This document shows, one piece after another, positions 8,433 to 17,383 of a DNA stretch of 64,000 nt; positions within the stretch are counted from its first letter, which is position 1; each line of letters starts with the position of its first letter. This stretch comes from Microvirga guangxiensis (GTDB lineage Bacteria; Pseudomonadota; Alphaproteobacteria; Rhizobiales; Beijerinckiaceae): positions 62,001-126,000 of the forward strand of contig NZ_FMVJ01000013.1 of NCBI RefSeq assembly GCF_900102135.1. The letters run 5' to 3'. The notes under the pieces are model-generated. The model was not told the DNA's origin. It did no database searches and saw only the letters and a list, made by a program, of their open reading frames with translations. The position numbers and the translations under genes are program-made.

Positions 8433-10862
8433 TCACGTCGTGCCAGCGACCGTGACGGGGTTGGGTCGGGGCCTGCTCGTGTCTTCCACAGGGCGACGCT
8501 CGATCTGGCTCATCAGTTCGTCAGCCATATCCTGGAGGCGTCGGCAATTCGGCTCCGAGAACTCGCGTGGCCGCGTGTCGATGACGCACAGGGTGCCGAT
8601 CACCAGTCCCGCCGAGGTCCGCAGCGGAGCCCCGGCGTAGAAACGAATGCCCTTCTCCAGCACGAGCGGATCGTCGGCAAAGCGGGGATCCTTGGTCACG
8701 TCGCCGGACACCAGCACCTCATTCGCCGCAATCACGTGGGCGTCGAGCGATTCCTGATGAGGAGTCTGCTGCGTGACCTGCGTTTCCTGGGTCAGTCCTA
8801 CCGCGTTGGGCGGTGTCCGATGCACATCATCCACGAAGGACACAAGGGCAAGAGGTACATCGAACGCCTGCGCGATTTTCCTCGATGCCTCGTCGAACTG
8901 GCGGCCTTGCACGGAGGCCAAACCGAGGTTATGCAGCGCCGCAATCTGCGCCTGCTCGATATCAGGAAGGACCAGAGGCGCTTCACCGGGCGCTGCCGGG
9001 CGGCGGACCCACACTTTCACCTGCTCGACACAGGCCTCGAGCGAGACGAAGACTGCATCGGCTGCCATCTGCTTCTTAAATTCATCTGCTTGCCCCATCC
9101 CAGTTGCGAGATTCCAGCAGCAGACGACGAGTTTCATGTGCGGTGCCCGGCGGCGCAGGCGGCGGTGGATATACCGGGCATAGACCTGCGGCTGGGGATG
9201 CAGGTAGGACAGGCACACCACGTCCACACCTTGCAGCTCAAGCTGCCCCAGGGCTCCCTGGCTGACGGCGATCGGCGGCAGGACTCGGGCACCGATACCG
9301 CTCTCCTCGAGCACCTGCGCCATCATCTCTGCCGCCGCGCGGTCGAGTTCGGTGCGCCCTGCCACGCAGAGGACGGTCGCGGGCTGCGCCTCGCGGGCCG
9401 CTGGTACGGGATTTTCGCCCGCCTCCGCATCATCGCTGGAAGTGGCCTTCTCCCGGATATGATCTTCGACCTCGCGCACGACACAGATCGCTGTGTCGGC
9501 AACGAGCCGTCGGTAGTTGGTGTCGGTGGTGCTGCGCTGGCGGTCGTTCTCGGCCAAGCGGAGAGCCGGAATGGCTACGTTGTCGTAAAGCTCACGCGAG
9601 GAGTGCTCGTCGACGTAATCCTCGGCCATCTCCACCGCTTCCTCGAGGTTGCCGGCCAGCAGGCGCTGGTAGAGTCGCTCCTCGGGAGCAAGCACCGGAT
9701 CGCTACCGAGGAGGATGCCGAGAAATTCGAGCTGGGGTACGTAGCGGCCGATGACCACGAGGCACACCGTCAGGGGCGTCGCGAGGAACAGCCCGACCGG
9801 GCCCCAGAGACTGGTCCAGAAGATCGCCGCCATGATGATGGCCAGTGACGAAAGCCCGGTGCTCGAACCATAGAGCCATGGCTCGATGACGTTGTTGCTG
9901 ATTAGCTCGGCGACAAGGAACAGGCCTACGACCAAAAACAGCATTGTCCAGCCGGGATCGACCGCGATTGCTAGAGCAATCGGGAAGAGGGCAGCTAGGA
10001 AGGGGCCAAGATAGGGAATGAACCGCAGCACCGCCGCCAGTAGGCCCCATAGCAGGGCATTCGGCACGCCGATGAAGTAGAGGGCAATGCCGATCGGGAT
10101 GCCGTAGGTCAGGTTCACCACGAGTTGCATCAGCAAATACCGGCTGACCCGGGCGGCGGCATCATTGATGGCCTGAGTGCTCTTTTGGAGGTCGCCGGCG
10201 CCCGCCAGCTTGATGAAGCGGTCGCGCAGGTCCTCGCGCTCGAGCAGCACGAAGATCACAAAGATGATGACGAGGCCAGCGGTGGCGAGCGGCGCCAGCA
10301 ACGGACCAACGACAGCTTGGATAATCTCGAGCGGCTTGGCCTGCGGGGCTTCGAGCCGCACGGTGACGGGCTCCTGCGGTGTGCCGCTGCCGAGCCTGGA
10401 TTCGGGTGCCTGCGCCGGAGGGGTGTCAGGGGGCTCCTCTCCGGAGATCTGCTTGCCGACATCCTGGATGGTCGTCGTGACCTTGTCCACGATCCCCCCG
10501 CCAGGAGCGGAGGCCTGCAACGAGCGGATCTTGCCGGTGATGGTGGTCTGGTAGATCGGGAGGTTGTCGGCGAGTTGAACGAGCTGGCGTCCGACCACGA
10601 AAGCAATGCCTGCGATCAGGATGAAGGCAAGCGTCACAGCCACGAGCACGGCTGCTATCCGCGGCAGCTTCCAGCGTCTGAGCCAGTTGACCAGCGGCGT
10701 CAGGGCGAAGCTCAAGAGAATGGCCAGGGCGAAGGGCACGAAGAGATCGCGGCCGAAGTAGAGGCCTGCGATCGCCAGCACAATGCCGCCGGCTGTCAAG
10801 ATCGGAGACCCTGCGGGCTGGAGGGCTGGCGGGGTTGGAGGGGCCGGAGCTGGGTCGGCCAT
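8433..10862 (-). CDS. AI-2E/PerM-family permease with C-terminal signalling domains (GAF)
   Basis: 809 residues from the ATG at 10862; the open frame extends 48 codons further, but those are unlike protein. Residues about 20-360 are a polytopic AI-2E transporter/PerM domain (early helices GIVLAIAGLYFGRDLFVPFA; late ILLG.. region; FIPYLGPFLAALFPIALAIA). A helical linker follows. Then comes a Rossmann-like segment (TVLCVAGRTELDRAAAEMMA; GVDVVCLSYLHPQPQVYARY) resembling a B12-binding fold without its histidine. Last is a GAF domain (IAQAFDVPLALVSFVDDVHR; IRFYAGAPLRTSAGLVIGTL). The usual family length is about 350-400 residues, so half of this protein is extra, presumably cytoplasmic sensing. The transported compound is unknown. 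Confidence 0.8.
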   Translation of the reverse strand: MADPAPAPPTPPALQPAGSPILTAGGIVLAIAGLYFGRDLFVPFALAILLSFALTPLVNWLRRWKLPRIAAVLVAVTLAFILIAGIAFVVGRQLVQLADNLPIYQTTITGKIRSLQASAPGGGIVDKVTTTIQDVGKQISGEEPPDTPPAQAPESRLGSGTPQEPVTVRLEAPQAKPLEIIQAVVGPLLAPLATAGLVIIFVIFVLLEREDLRDRFIKLAGAGDLQKSTQAINDAAARVSRYLLMQLVVNLTYGIPIGIALYFIGVPNALLWGLLAAVLRFIPYLGPFLAALFPIALAIAVDPGWTMLFLVVGLFLVAELISNNVIEPWLYGSSTGLSSLAIIMAAIFWTSLWGPVGLFLATPLTVCLVVIGRYVPQLEFLGILLGSDPVLAPEERLYQRLLAGNLEEAVEMAEDYVDEHSSRELYDNVAIPALRLAENDRQRSTTDTNYRRLVADTAICVVREVEDHIREKATSSDDAEAGENPVPAAREAQPATVLCVAGRTELDRAAAEMMAQVLEESGIGARVLPPIAVSQGALGQLELQGVDVVCLSYLHPQPQVYARYIHRRLRRRAPHMKLVVCCWNLATGMGQADEFKKQMAADAVFVSLEACVEQVKVWVRRPAAPGEAPLVLPDIEQAQIAALHNLGLASVQGRQFDEASRKIAQAFDVPLALVSFVDDVHRTPPNAVGLTQETQVTQQTPHQESLDAHVIAANEVLVSGDVTKDPRFADDPLVLEKGIRFYAGAPLRTSAGLVIGTLCVIDTRPREFSEPNCRRLQDMADELMSQIERRPVEDTSRPRPNPVTVAGTT

Positions 10863-10929
10863 CGTGCGGTGCCTTTGGTTCAGGTTGGCCAGAGGACAAC
10901 TCGACGCCGGTGCATTAGATCCGATCGAC

Positions 10930-11207
10930 GATTCGGAGCAGGGTCGCCTCAGGCGCGTTGGACTCAGCAGACACCGCCAGGAGCTTACCCTCAACGGTAC
11001 TGTCATTCTGCGCCTGTTGGTGTCTCATGCAGGCATGAGACTGACCCGTCGTGCCATCGTGGAGAAGGTTGGGGGGTGAAGGGAGACTTGCAGTGCCTTC
11101 GTATCTACGTGCGATCCTTGAGAGGAAAGCTGGAGCCGGATCCAGAGCAACCGCACTATATCCTGACCGAGACAGGGATCAGTCATCGGCTGCGGACCGA
11201 TGATTGA
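10930..11207 (+). pseudogene. kdpE: Remnant of kdpE, DNA-binding domain
   Basis: Two plus-strand frames together rebuild the C-terminal winged-helix domain of an OmpR-family regulator closest to KdpE. The first part (RQELTLNGTVILRLLVSHAG, MRLTRRAIVEKVGG) ends at a stop at 11079. The second, shifted by one frame, reads LQCLRIYVRSLRGKLEPDPE, then QPHYILTETGISHRLRTDD. The receiver domain is missing and the frameshift lies in a G-run near 11070. No kdpFABC or kdpD is present in the window. It sits head to head with the permease gene, so the permease promoter must lie inside this remnant. Confidence 0.7.
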
Positions 11208-11381
11208 AGCCGGATCGGCTTGTAGCTGGCGGTACGCCCAGGCTCAGCTCCGCATCGCCCGGCCTGACAGTTTTCATTTGCGCAACCTACCATGACCATC
11301 ACCGCGGACCCGGATGATACCTGTTTCGCAGTCCGCCTCCCGCGAGATTGCCATGTGAAACATAAAGGTTCGCTCCTGGCA

Positions 11382-12929
11382 GATTGCGTTGACAAAGTCG
11401 GCGCTCAAATTGTCTGACGCGGCGGCGAAGCTTTGTTTGCGGAAGCGAGGGGCACGCCGAGCCGTTCCCCGGCCCGTCCTCAGGCTGCTTGGGTCATCTG
11501 AGGCTCTGATGGGGTGATCAGCTTGGCGAGCTTCCTCAGGTTCTGAGCCGTTGCTGCCAGCAGGAACTCGTCCTGAGCCCCGCACGGACCGCGCAGCCGC
11601 AGGCGTCCCATCTTCAGGATCCGCTTGAGATGGGCAAACAGCATCTCGATGCGCTTGCGCCCCTGACGTGACCGCTCATAGGCCAGCGTGCCGGCCAGCA
11701 CTCGGGCGACCTCCCGGGCATGCTCGTAGATGCTGCGCGGGATCTTGCGCGCCGGCGTATTGGGACAGCACTTCTCCTTGAGGTGACAGGAGCCGCAATC
11801 GAACGTGCTGCCTCGATAGATGCGCGTCGTGCCCTCGTTCACAACCGTGCCGCTGGTCGTCAGCGTCTTGCCTTCAGGACAGGTGTAGGCGTCCGCTTCA
11901 GGATCATAAGTGAAGTCCGCCCGTGAGAGGGTGCCGTCCTGGCGCTCGGACTTGTCGATGACGGGGACATGCGGCTCGATCTTCTGCTCGTCCACGAGCC
12001 AGTGCAGCATCTCGGCCGAGCCATAGGCACTGTCCGCCGCCAGCCGCTCGGGCTTGAGACTGAAGCGTTCAGCCGTGCGCTCCAGCATGGTGCGAGCCGC
12101 GCCCACTTCGGCCTGCCGCACCGCTCTGGAAGCTTCGACATCCACGATTACGGCGGCCTTGAGGTCGATGAGGTAGTTGTCCGCATAAGCAAAGAACGCC
12201 GGACCGCGCATGGCACCGGTCCACTGGGCTGCTGGATCCGAGGGAGAGACGAACTTCGGCTCAACGTCTGTCGCTGCACCCCAAGCGGCTTCGTCCAATG
12301 TAGCGAGATACTCCTGCACCGCCCGCGGCGCTGCCTCGGTGTGATCCTGGGCTCTCCAGTCGGCGCCTGCCAGAGAGCGCTGCTTGTTGGCATCAGCCTG
12401 GATCAGGCTGGCATCGACCGCAAACCCTTCACCACCCACCAGCCCCTCGTCCAGGCAGCGCTGCACCACCACCTCGAACAGGTGGCGGAACAAGTCGCTC
12501 TCGCGAAAGCGCCCGTGCCGGTTCTTGGAGAAGGTGGAGTGATCCGTCACTTTGCCCTCCAGGCCCAGGCGGCAGAACCACCAGTAGGCAAGATTGAGGT
12601 GCACCTCCTCGCATAGGCGTCGCTCGGAGCGGATGCCGAGGCAGTAGCCGATCAGCAGCATGCGGATCATCAGTTCGGGATCGACAGAGGGGCGGCCTGT
12701 GGTGCTGTCATAGCCGGCGAGATGCTGGCGCAGCCCGGAGCAGTCGACAAAGCGGTCGATGCGCCGCAGGAGGTGATCGCAGGGGACGTGATCCTCGAGC
12801 CGGAACTCATAGAATAGGCTCTCCTGCATCACGAGACGCTCGCCCATCATGGCCCGATCCTCCTGCTGAGAATGCCTCTTCAGGGAATCACGATCCGCCG
12901 CCAATCACGAGGACTTTTTCAACGAAATC
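11382..12929 (-). mobile_element. IS1182-family insertion sequence, copy A
   Basis: Ends are marked by imperfect 18-base terminal inverted repeats, GATTGCGTTGACAAAGTC at 11382-11399 and GACTTTTTCAACGAAATC at 12912-12929, agreeing at 16 of 18 positions after reverse complementing. Between them lies a single transposase gene of full length. The right end is immediately followed by a type II dispersed repeat copy. I could not identify a convincing target duplication. Confidence 0.75.
11480..12850 (-). CDS. IS1182-family transposase
   Basis: About 456 residues from MMGERLV at 12850 (the frame opens 18 codons earlier). An N-terminal DUF772-type domain (SVDPELMIRMLLIGYCLGIR; ERRLCEEVHLNLAYWWFC) precedes a DDE-type catalytic core. 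The core includes the conserved VDASLIQADANKQRSL and ADSAYGSAEML segments and a C-terminal E region (RKRIEMLFAHLKRILKMGRL). A four-cysteine zinc-finger-like cluster (DCGSCHLKEKCCPN) lies before the last part. It appears intact, so the element may be active. It is unrelated at sequence level to the other IS1182-like transposase at 37404-38843. Confidence 0.9.
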   Translation of the reverse strand: MMGERLVMQESLFYEFRLEDHVPCDHLLRRIDRFVDCSGLRQHLAGYDSTTGRPSVDPELMIRMLLIGYCLGIRSERRLCEEVHLNLAYWWFCRLGLEGKVTDHSTFSKNRHGRFRESDLFRHLFEVVVQRCLDEGLVGGEGFAVDASLIQADANKQRSLAGADWRAQDHTEAAPRAVQEYLATLDEAAWGAATDVEPKFVSPSDPAAQWTGAMRGPAFFAYADNYLIDLKAAVIVDVEASRAVRQAEVGAARTMLERTAERFSLKPERLAADSAYGSAEMLHWLVDEQKIEPHVPVIDKSERQDGTLSRADFTYDPEADAYTCPEGKTLTTSGTVVNEGTTRIYRGSTFDCGSCHLKEKCCPNTPARKIPRSIYEHAREVARVLAGTLAYERSRQGRKRIEMLFAHLKRILKMGRLRLRGPCGAQDEFLLAATAQNLRKLAKLITPSEPQMTQAA

Positions 12930-12930
12930 A

Positions 12931-13020
12931 GCACTCCTGAGACGTAAGCATTTGGTCCGCTTCGACACTCTAGTGCCGACGTTCGTGAAGCGGCCGGAAC
13001 GTGAAATTTTGACCCATAGC
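12931..13020. repeat. Dispersed intergenic repeat, type II, copy 2
   Basis: Shares GCACTCCTGAGACGTAAG, TTCGT.AAGCGGCCGGAA.GTG and a terminal TTGACCCA with the copy at 37231-37321. It begins two bases outside the right inverted repeat of insertion sequence copy A. Confidence 0.6.
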
Positions 13021-13051
13021 AGGCATTCATAGAGGTGCTTAACTGTACCCC

Positions 13052-13948
13052 TTACAATAACCGCGTCGGTGCTCCGCCCGCTGATTGGACGGAGCGGGCA
13101 CCTGCCTCTATCCCCGCAACTAGGCTCCTCTCCAGATCAGGTGTCGTAAGCCAGGAATGCAGAAAACCGGCGTTGAACGCATCGCCCGCGCCAGTCGTGT
13201 CAATTACGTCGACGGGAAGGGCCTCCGCCGAGATGAAGGTCGATGCGTGGGAGGCCATGGCGCCGTGTTCGCCGCGCTTCAGCACGACCAACGGAAAATG
13301 TGCTTGCAGATGGCGCAGGATGGCTTCTTCCGAAGTTTCGCCGGTCAGCGCTTTCCCTTCCTCGACATTAGGCAGGAAGAGATCGACGCCTGAACAGGTC
13401 TCGAAGAAGCCGCTGTCCCGACGGATCAGCTGATCGTCCCAACTCGGATCGAGGGAGACGGTCAGGCCTCGATCCTTCGCTATGGCGACCACGTCCGGAT
13501 TTTCCTTGAGGGTCGCGAACTCCGCGATATGCAAATGCACGATGCCGGGCGTGGAGAGCGCCTTCTCTAGAGTAGCAGGCCTGGAGGTTCCGGCGCGTCG
13601 GGAAATGAAGGCGCGCTCGCCGTCCTTTACTAGGGCGACAGTCGGCTGGGGCCCTGCGTCGTGAGAATGCTCGACGAGGCCGAGATCGATGCCGCTCGCT
13701 TCAAGCTCTGGATTAAGAGCCTGTGAGAGAGGGTCGGTTCCAAGGCGCGTGAGCAATGCTGCCGCCCGGCCGAGGTATGCAAGATGAGCTGCGGTGATAT
13801 AGGCCCCGCCGCCTGCAACGATGGTCACGTCCTTGGCAAAGCGCTCGCGGCCGAGCGTCGGCATATCGTGCAGGCCTGTGAAGATGATGTCGCAATAAGT
13901 GCGTCCAAGGCACAGAACCTTGTTCTTCTGAAGGGTCGTCCCGGTCAT
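13052..13948 (-). CDS. PfkB-family carbohydrate kinase
   Basis: 298 residues of the ribokinase/PfkB superfamily. The N-terminal substrate-side motif is GGGAYITAAHLAYLGRAAAL. The C-terminal signature DTTGAGDAFNAGFL carries the catalytic Asp of the GAGD anion hole and lies at about residues 250-263. It is the last gene of the minus-strand transport operon, its start overlapping the end of the ATPase gene by four bases (ATGA), so translational coupling is expected. It probably phosphorylates the sugar moiety released from the imported compound. The exact sugar cannot be read from sequence. Confidence 0.85.
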   Translation of the reverse strand: MTGTTLQKNKVLCLGRTYCDIIFTGLHDMPTLGRERFAKDVTIVAGGGAYITAAHLAYLGRAAALLTRLGTDPLSQALNPELEASGIDLGLVEHSHDAGPQPTVALVKDGERAFISRRAGTSRPATLEKALSTPGIVHLHIAEFATLKENPDVVAIAKDRGLTVSLDPSWDDQLIRRDSGFFETCSGVDLFLPNVEEGKALTGETSEEAILRHLQAHFPLVVLKRGEHGAMASHASTFISAEALPVDVIDTTGAGDAFNAGFLHSWLTTPDLERSLVAGIEAGARSVQSAGGAPTRLL

Positions 13949-15018
13949 TGGGCTGCCAAGGCCTTCTCTGTCACCTTGTCGAAATAATAAAGCCTCTCCG
14001 CCGGAGCATGCAGGGTCATCGGCTCGCCGATCTTCGGAATCTGCCGTCCGGGCGCCGAGCCGATGACGGTCTGATCGCTGCTCTCGATGTGGACGAGGGT
14101 TTCGGAGCCCAGGGGTTCCACCACGACGACCGTACCCGATATGGAGAAGCCCGGCATTCCGGTTGATAGCCCCAGCGCGAGATCCTGCGGACGGACACCA
14201 ATCAGGATTTCGGAGGACGATGAGGACAAGGATGGAATCTTGACGGAACTGCCGCCCGATAGATCGGCCCGACCTTCTTTCAACGAGGCCGGAAGCAGAT
14301 TCATCGTCGGGCTTCCGATGAACCGCGCGGTAAAGATGTCGACCGGTCTTTCGTAGAGTTCCAATGGCGTTCCGACCTGGAGGATCCGACCGTCGCGCAT
14401 CACCACGATCCTGTCGGCCATGGTCATGGCTTCCACTTGATCATGGGTGACGAAGACGGAGGTCGTGCCGAGCCGATGATGGAGACGCTTGATCTCGATG
14501 CGCATCTGGGTGCGCAGCTGAGCATCGAGGTTGGAGAGAGGCTCGTCGAACAAGAAGGCGGCCGGATCGCGTACCATCGCCCGTCCGATGGCGACGCGCT
14601 GGCGCTGGCCTCCAGAAAGTGCCGACGGGCGACGATCCAGGAGCTGCGAGAGGCCGAGCGTCCCGGCGACCTGCTCGACGCGCTGACGCTTCTCGCTCTT
14701 CGAGAGCTTGGAGCGGTAGAGGCCGAAGGCGATGTTGTCGGCCACGGTCATGTGAGGATAGATGGCATAGTTCTGAAACACCATGGCGATGTTCCGGTCC
14801 TTCGGCTGAAGGTCGTTGACGACACGTCCGTCGATCCGGATCTCGCCGCCGCTGATCTCTTCAAGCCCTGCGATCATCCTCAGCGTCGTCGACTTGCCGC
14901 AGCCCGATGGGCCAACCAGCACGACGAATTCACCGTCCTGAATCGAGAGGTCGATCCCATGGACGACGGTGGCCTGTCCATAGCGCTTGACGAGGCGATC
15001 GAGTTTGATGGTCGCCAT
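13945..15018 (-). CDS. CUT1-type sugar ABC transporter ATPase (UgpC/MsmK-like)
   Basis: 357 residues. Walker A is GPSGCGKST, the signature is LSGGQRQRVAIGRAM, Walker B is AFLFDEPLSNLDAQLR and the H-loop is VFVTHDQVEAMTMADR. A C-terminal TOBE/MalK-like regulatory domain follows (IGVRPQDLALGL). It energises the two permeases encoded upstream in the same operon. Its start overlaps the stop of the lyase gene (15018) and its end overlaps the kinase start, so the order lyase-ATPase-kinase is tightly coupled. Confidence 0.9.
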   Translation of the reverse strand: MATIKLDRLVKRYGQATVVHGIDLSIQDGEFVVLVGPSGCGKSTTLRMIAGLEEISGGEIRIDGRVVNDLQPKDRNIAMVFQNYAIYPHMTVADNIAFGLYRSKLSKSEKRQRVEQVAGTLGLSQLLDRRPSALSGGQRQRVAIGRAMVRDPAAFLFDEPLSNLDAQLRTQMRIEIKRLHHRLGTTSVFVTHDQVEAMTMADRIVVMRDGRILQVGTPLELYERPVDIFTARFIGSPTMNLLPASLKEGRADLSGGSSVKIPSLSSSSSEILIGVRPQDLALGLSTGMPGFSISGTVVVVEPLGSETLVHIESSDQTVIGSAPGRQIPKIGEPMTLHAPAERLYYFDKVTEKALAAQ

Positions 15019-16526
15019 TAGCGGGCTCCGAGAAGTGCGTTGAAACGGGATTGGAGATCCTTGGCTGACGCCTCGGCCTGTCGGTTCGCCTCCCGCATCC
15101 GGTCGCGAATGCGGGCGATCTCCTGATTGTAGCCGGTAATTGCCTCAGACAATGCCCGCGGCGCCGGCCCGCCGAAGCGGTCGCGAACGGCGACGAAATT
15201 TTCCGGTGAAACGATCGTAGCGAACAAGGCTCGTTCGATCTTCGTCTTTCTGCCCGCACAGCGCTCGAAAGCCTCTTGGAACGCCTCATAGCCGTCCTCG
15301 GCAATGTCGCCGCCGACTGCGACCACTGCGCGTGAAACCTCAGCGGCGATCTCGTGCGCCTCGCGGAACGACAAGCCCTCCTGACGCACCAGGCTGTCGG
15401 CAAGCTCTGTGACCGTGATGCAACTGCGGCGGATGTTCTGGCGCACCCGCTCCGGATTGATGCTCAGGGCCGGAACGAGGGCAGCCAGCAGGTCGAGAAT
15501 GCGGCCTCCGCTCTCGAAGGCGCCATAGCCGAAACCCTGGCTCTCGCCCTCGCTGTCGTTCATGTCGGTGAAAGGCGTATTGTGCATGATCGTGAGCATC
15601 GCCTGCGCTCGCCCCACCGTTTGGGAGGATAGATGGCGCATGTGCTCGATGGGAACGGGATTGCGCTTCTGGGGCATGATCGAGCTGATCTGCACGAAGG
15701 CATTCGGGACATAGACCTGCCCCACCTCGAAGCTCGTCCAGAACTGAAGATCCTGGATGAAGCGGCCGAGGTGAAGGAACGCCAGTGCAATCGCCGAATA
15801 GGTGGACGTGATATAGTCGATCGAGGCGATGCAGCTGTAGGAATTCTGCAGCGGCCTGCTGAAGCCCAGGAGATGGGCCATCAGATCCCGGTCGATGGGA
15901 AAGCCGCTTGTGGTGATCGCGGCGGCGCCCATCGGGGAGCGGTCGACGATGTCTCGGGCAGCCTCGAGCCGGGCGATGTCGCGCAGCAGGGTTTCGAGAA
16001 CGGCAGAAAGATAGTGGCCGAAGACGGTCGGCTGTGCCGGCTGGCCATGGGTATAGGCGACGATGAGCGTGTCGCTCTCGCGCTCGGCGACCGATGCCAG
16101 GGTTTCCGCCAACCGGACAAGCCGCTCCAGCAGGGGATCAATCCGGTGCTTGAGGCCCAGCTTGAACAGGGTGTGATCGATATCGTTGCGGGAGCGCGCC
16201 GTATGCAGCCGGCCGGCGAGATCAGGCCCCAGGCGCTTGCGCAGCTCTTTCTCCATCAGGAAGAAGAAATCCTCCACCTCGCCCGTATAGGTGAGGGCGC
16301 TCACATCGATCTCGCGATCGATGGTTTCGAGCGCCTGAGCGATGGGACGAGCCTGCTCGATGGTCAGGATTCCGGTTTCGTGGAGCATCACGAGATGAGC
16401 CCGGTCGATCAGGCGGAAGCCTTCCACATGATGATCCTTCGCGCCGTCGAAGAGCGGGCGCAGGACGGTTTCCTTGTAGACCGGATCCGGGAAGACGGAG
16501 GTGTCGTTGAAGGTGGCGGCTGGCAT
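15018..16526 (-). CDS. Argininosuccinate lyase-like C-N lyase
   Basis: 502 residues from the ATG at 16526, which follows the permease stop by five bases; the longer open frame upstream is a shadow of the permease gene. It belongs to the aspartase/fumarase superfamily. Signature SSIMPQKRNPVPIEHMRHLS carries the mobile catalytic loop. Other conserved blocks are TARSRNDIDHTLFKL and VAYTHGQPAQPTVFGHYLSA with the catalytic His. It is close in length to ArgH (about 460) but carries an extended C-terminus. Position between sugar permeases and ATPase argues against arginine synthesis and for fumarate-releasing C-N cleavage of an imported N-substituted aspartate or sugar-amine adduct. That function is inference. 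Confidence 0.8.
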   Translation of the reverse strand: MPAATFNDTSVFPDPVYKETVLRPLFDGAKDHHVEGFRLIDRAHLVMLHETGILTIEQARPIAQALETIDREIDVSALTYTGEVEDFFFLMEKELRKRLGPDLAGRLHTARSRNDIDHTLFKLGLKHRIDPLLERLVRLAETLASVAERESDTLIVAYTHGQPAQPTVFGHYLSAVLETLLRDIARLEAARDIVDRSPMGAAAITTSGFPIDRDLMAHLLGFSRPLQNSYSCIASIDYITSTYSAIALAFLHLGRFIQDLQFWTSFEVGQVYVPNAFVQISSIMPQKRNPVPIEHMRHLSSQTVGRAQAMLTIMHNTPFTDMNDSEGESQGFGYGAFESGGRILDLLAALVPALSINPERVRQNIRRSCITVTELADSLVRQEGLSFREAHEIAAEVSRAVVAVGGDIAEDGYEAFQEAFERCAGRKTKIERALFATIVSPENFVAVRDRFGGPAPRALSEAITGYNQEIARIRDRMREANRQAEASAKDLQSRFNALLGAR

Positions 16527-16531
16527 CGGCT

Positions 16532-17383
16532 TTAGCCTTTGAGTCCGGCCAGCATGACGCCCCGGACGATGTAGCGTTGGAGGAACAGGAAGACGACAAG
16601 GGTGGGAAGGGTTGCGATGCTCGCACCCGTCATGATCTTCTCCCACTGGATCGACTGCTCCACCGCGAAGCTGGAGAGGCCGACCGGCAGGGTGTAGAGC
16701 TCGGCGCTCGTGGTCACGATCAGCGGCCAGAAGAAGGCCGTCCAATTGCCGAGGAAGGTGAAGATCGCCAGCGCCGACAGGGCAGGGGTCACCAGGGGCA
16801 TGGCGATCTTCCACCAGATGGTGAACTCGTTGAGCCCGTCGATCCTAGCTGCCTCCAGGAAATCGTCCGGCACGCCTTCGAAGAACTGCTTCATCAGGAA
16901 CGTGCCGAAGGCCGTCATCATCCCTGGAAACATGATGCCCCAGTAGCTGTCGACCCATCCGAACTGGCTGGCCATGAGATACCAGGGCAGGACCAGCATC
17001 TCGGTCGGGATCATCAGGGTGGACAGGATGGCGATGAAGACGATGTACCGGCCGCGGAACCGGAACTTCGCCAGCGTGTAGCCGACGAGACTGTCGAAGA
17101 AGACGTTCGAGAGAGTGACGATGATTGCGATGATCGTCGAGTTGACGAACCAGCGCGTGAAGCGGCCGTCGCTGAGGATCTCTATGTAATTGTCGAGGGT
17201 TGGGGCTTCCGGGATCACACGGAGGTCATATACCTGTGACGCATCCTTGAGGGAGGTCGAAAGCATGAACAGCAGAGGCGTCACCATGATGACGCCGCCG
17301 ATGAACAGGAGCGTCCAGGCGACGATCCGTCCGGGCTTGATCCGTGACATCGGCAGGGCTTGGGAGGGGGCATCAGCTCTCAT
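16532..17383 (-). CDS. Sugar ABC transporter permease, MalG type
   Basis: 283 residues with six predicted membrane helices and the EAA loop EAARIDGLNEFTIWWKIAMP, which docks to the ATPase. The first helix begins after a short cytoplasmic tail (IVAWTLLFIGGVIMVTPLLF). It is the second inner-membrane subunit of the CUT1 importer. Its start overlaps the stop of the preceding permease gene by about one base, and the lyase gene follows after five bases. Confidence 0.9.
   Translation of the reverse strand: MRADAPSQALPMSRIKPGRIVAWTLLFIGGVIMVTPLLFMLSTSLKDASQVYDLRVIPEAPTLDNYIEILSDGRFTRWFVNSTIIAIIVTLSNVFFDSLVGYTLAKFRFRGRYIVFIAILSTLMIPTEMLVLPWYLMASQFGWVDSYWGIMFPGMMTAFGTFLMKQFFEGVPDDFLEAARIDGLNEFTIWWKIAMPLVTPALSALAIFTFLGNWTAFFWPLIVTTSAELYTLPVGLSSFAVEQSIQWEKIMTGASIATLPTLVVFLFLQRYIVRGVMLAGLKG

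Noticed and set aside
8736..9848. A 370-codon plus-strand open frame
   Set aside because: Antisense to the permease-GAF gene, biased composition, no recognisable family.
10125..11207. A 360-codon plus-strand open frame
   Set aside because: Most of it is the antisense shadow of the permease gene; only the last 45 codons have meaning, as part of the kdpE remnant.
16527..16814. Upstream extension of the lyase reading frame
   Set aside because: It overlaps the permease coding sequence in another frame and has no homology; the ATG at 16526 gives the expected N-terminus.
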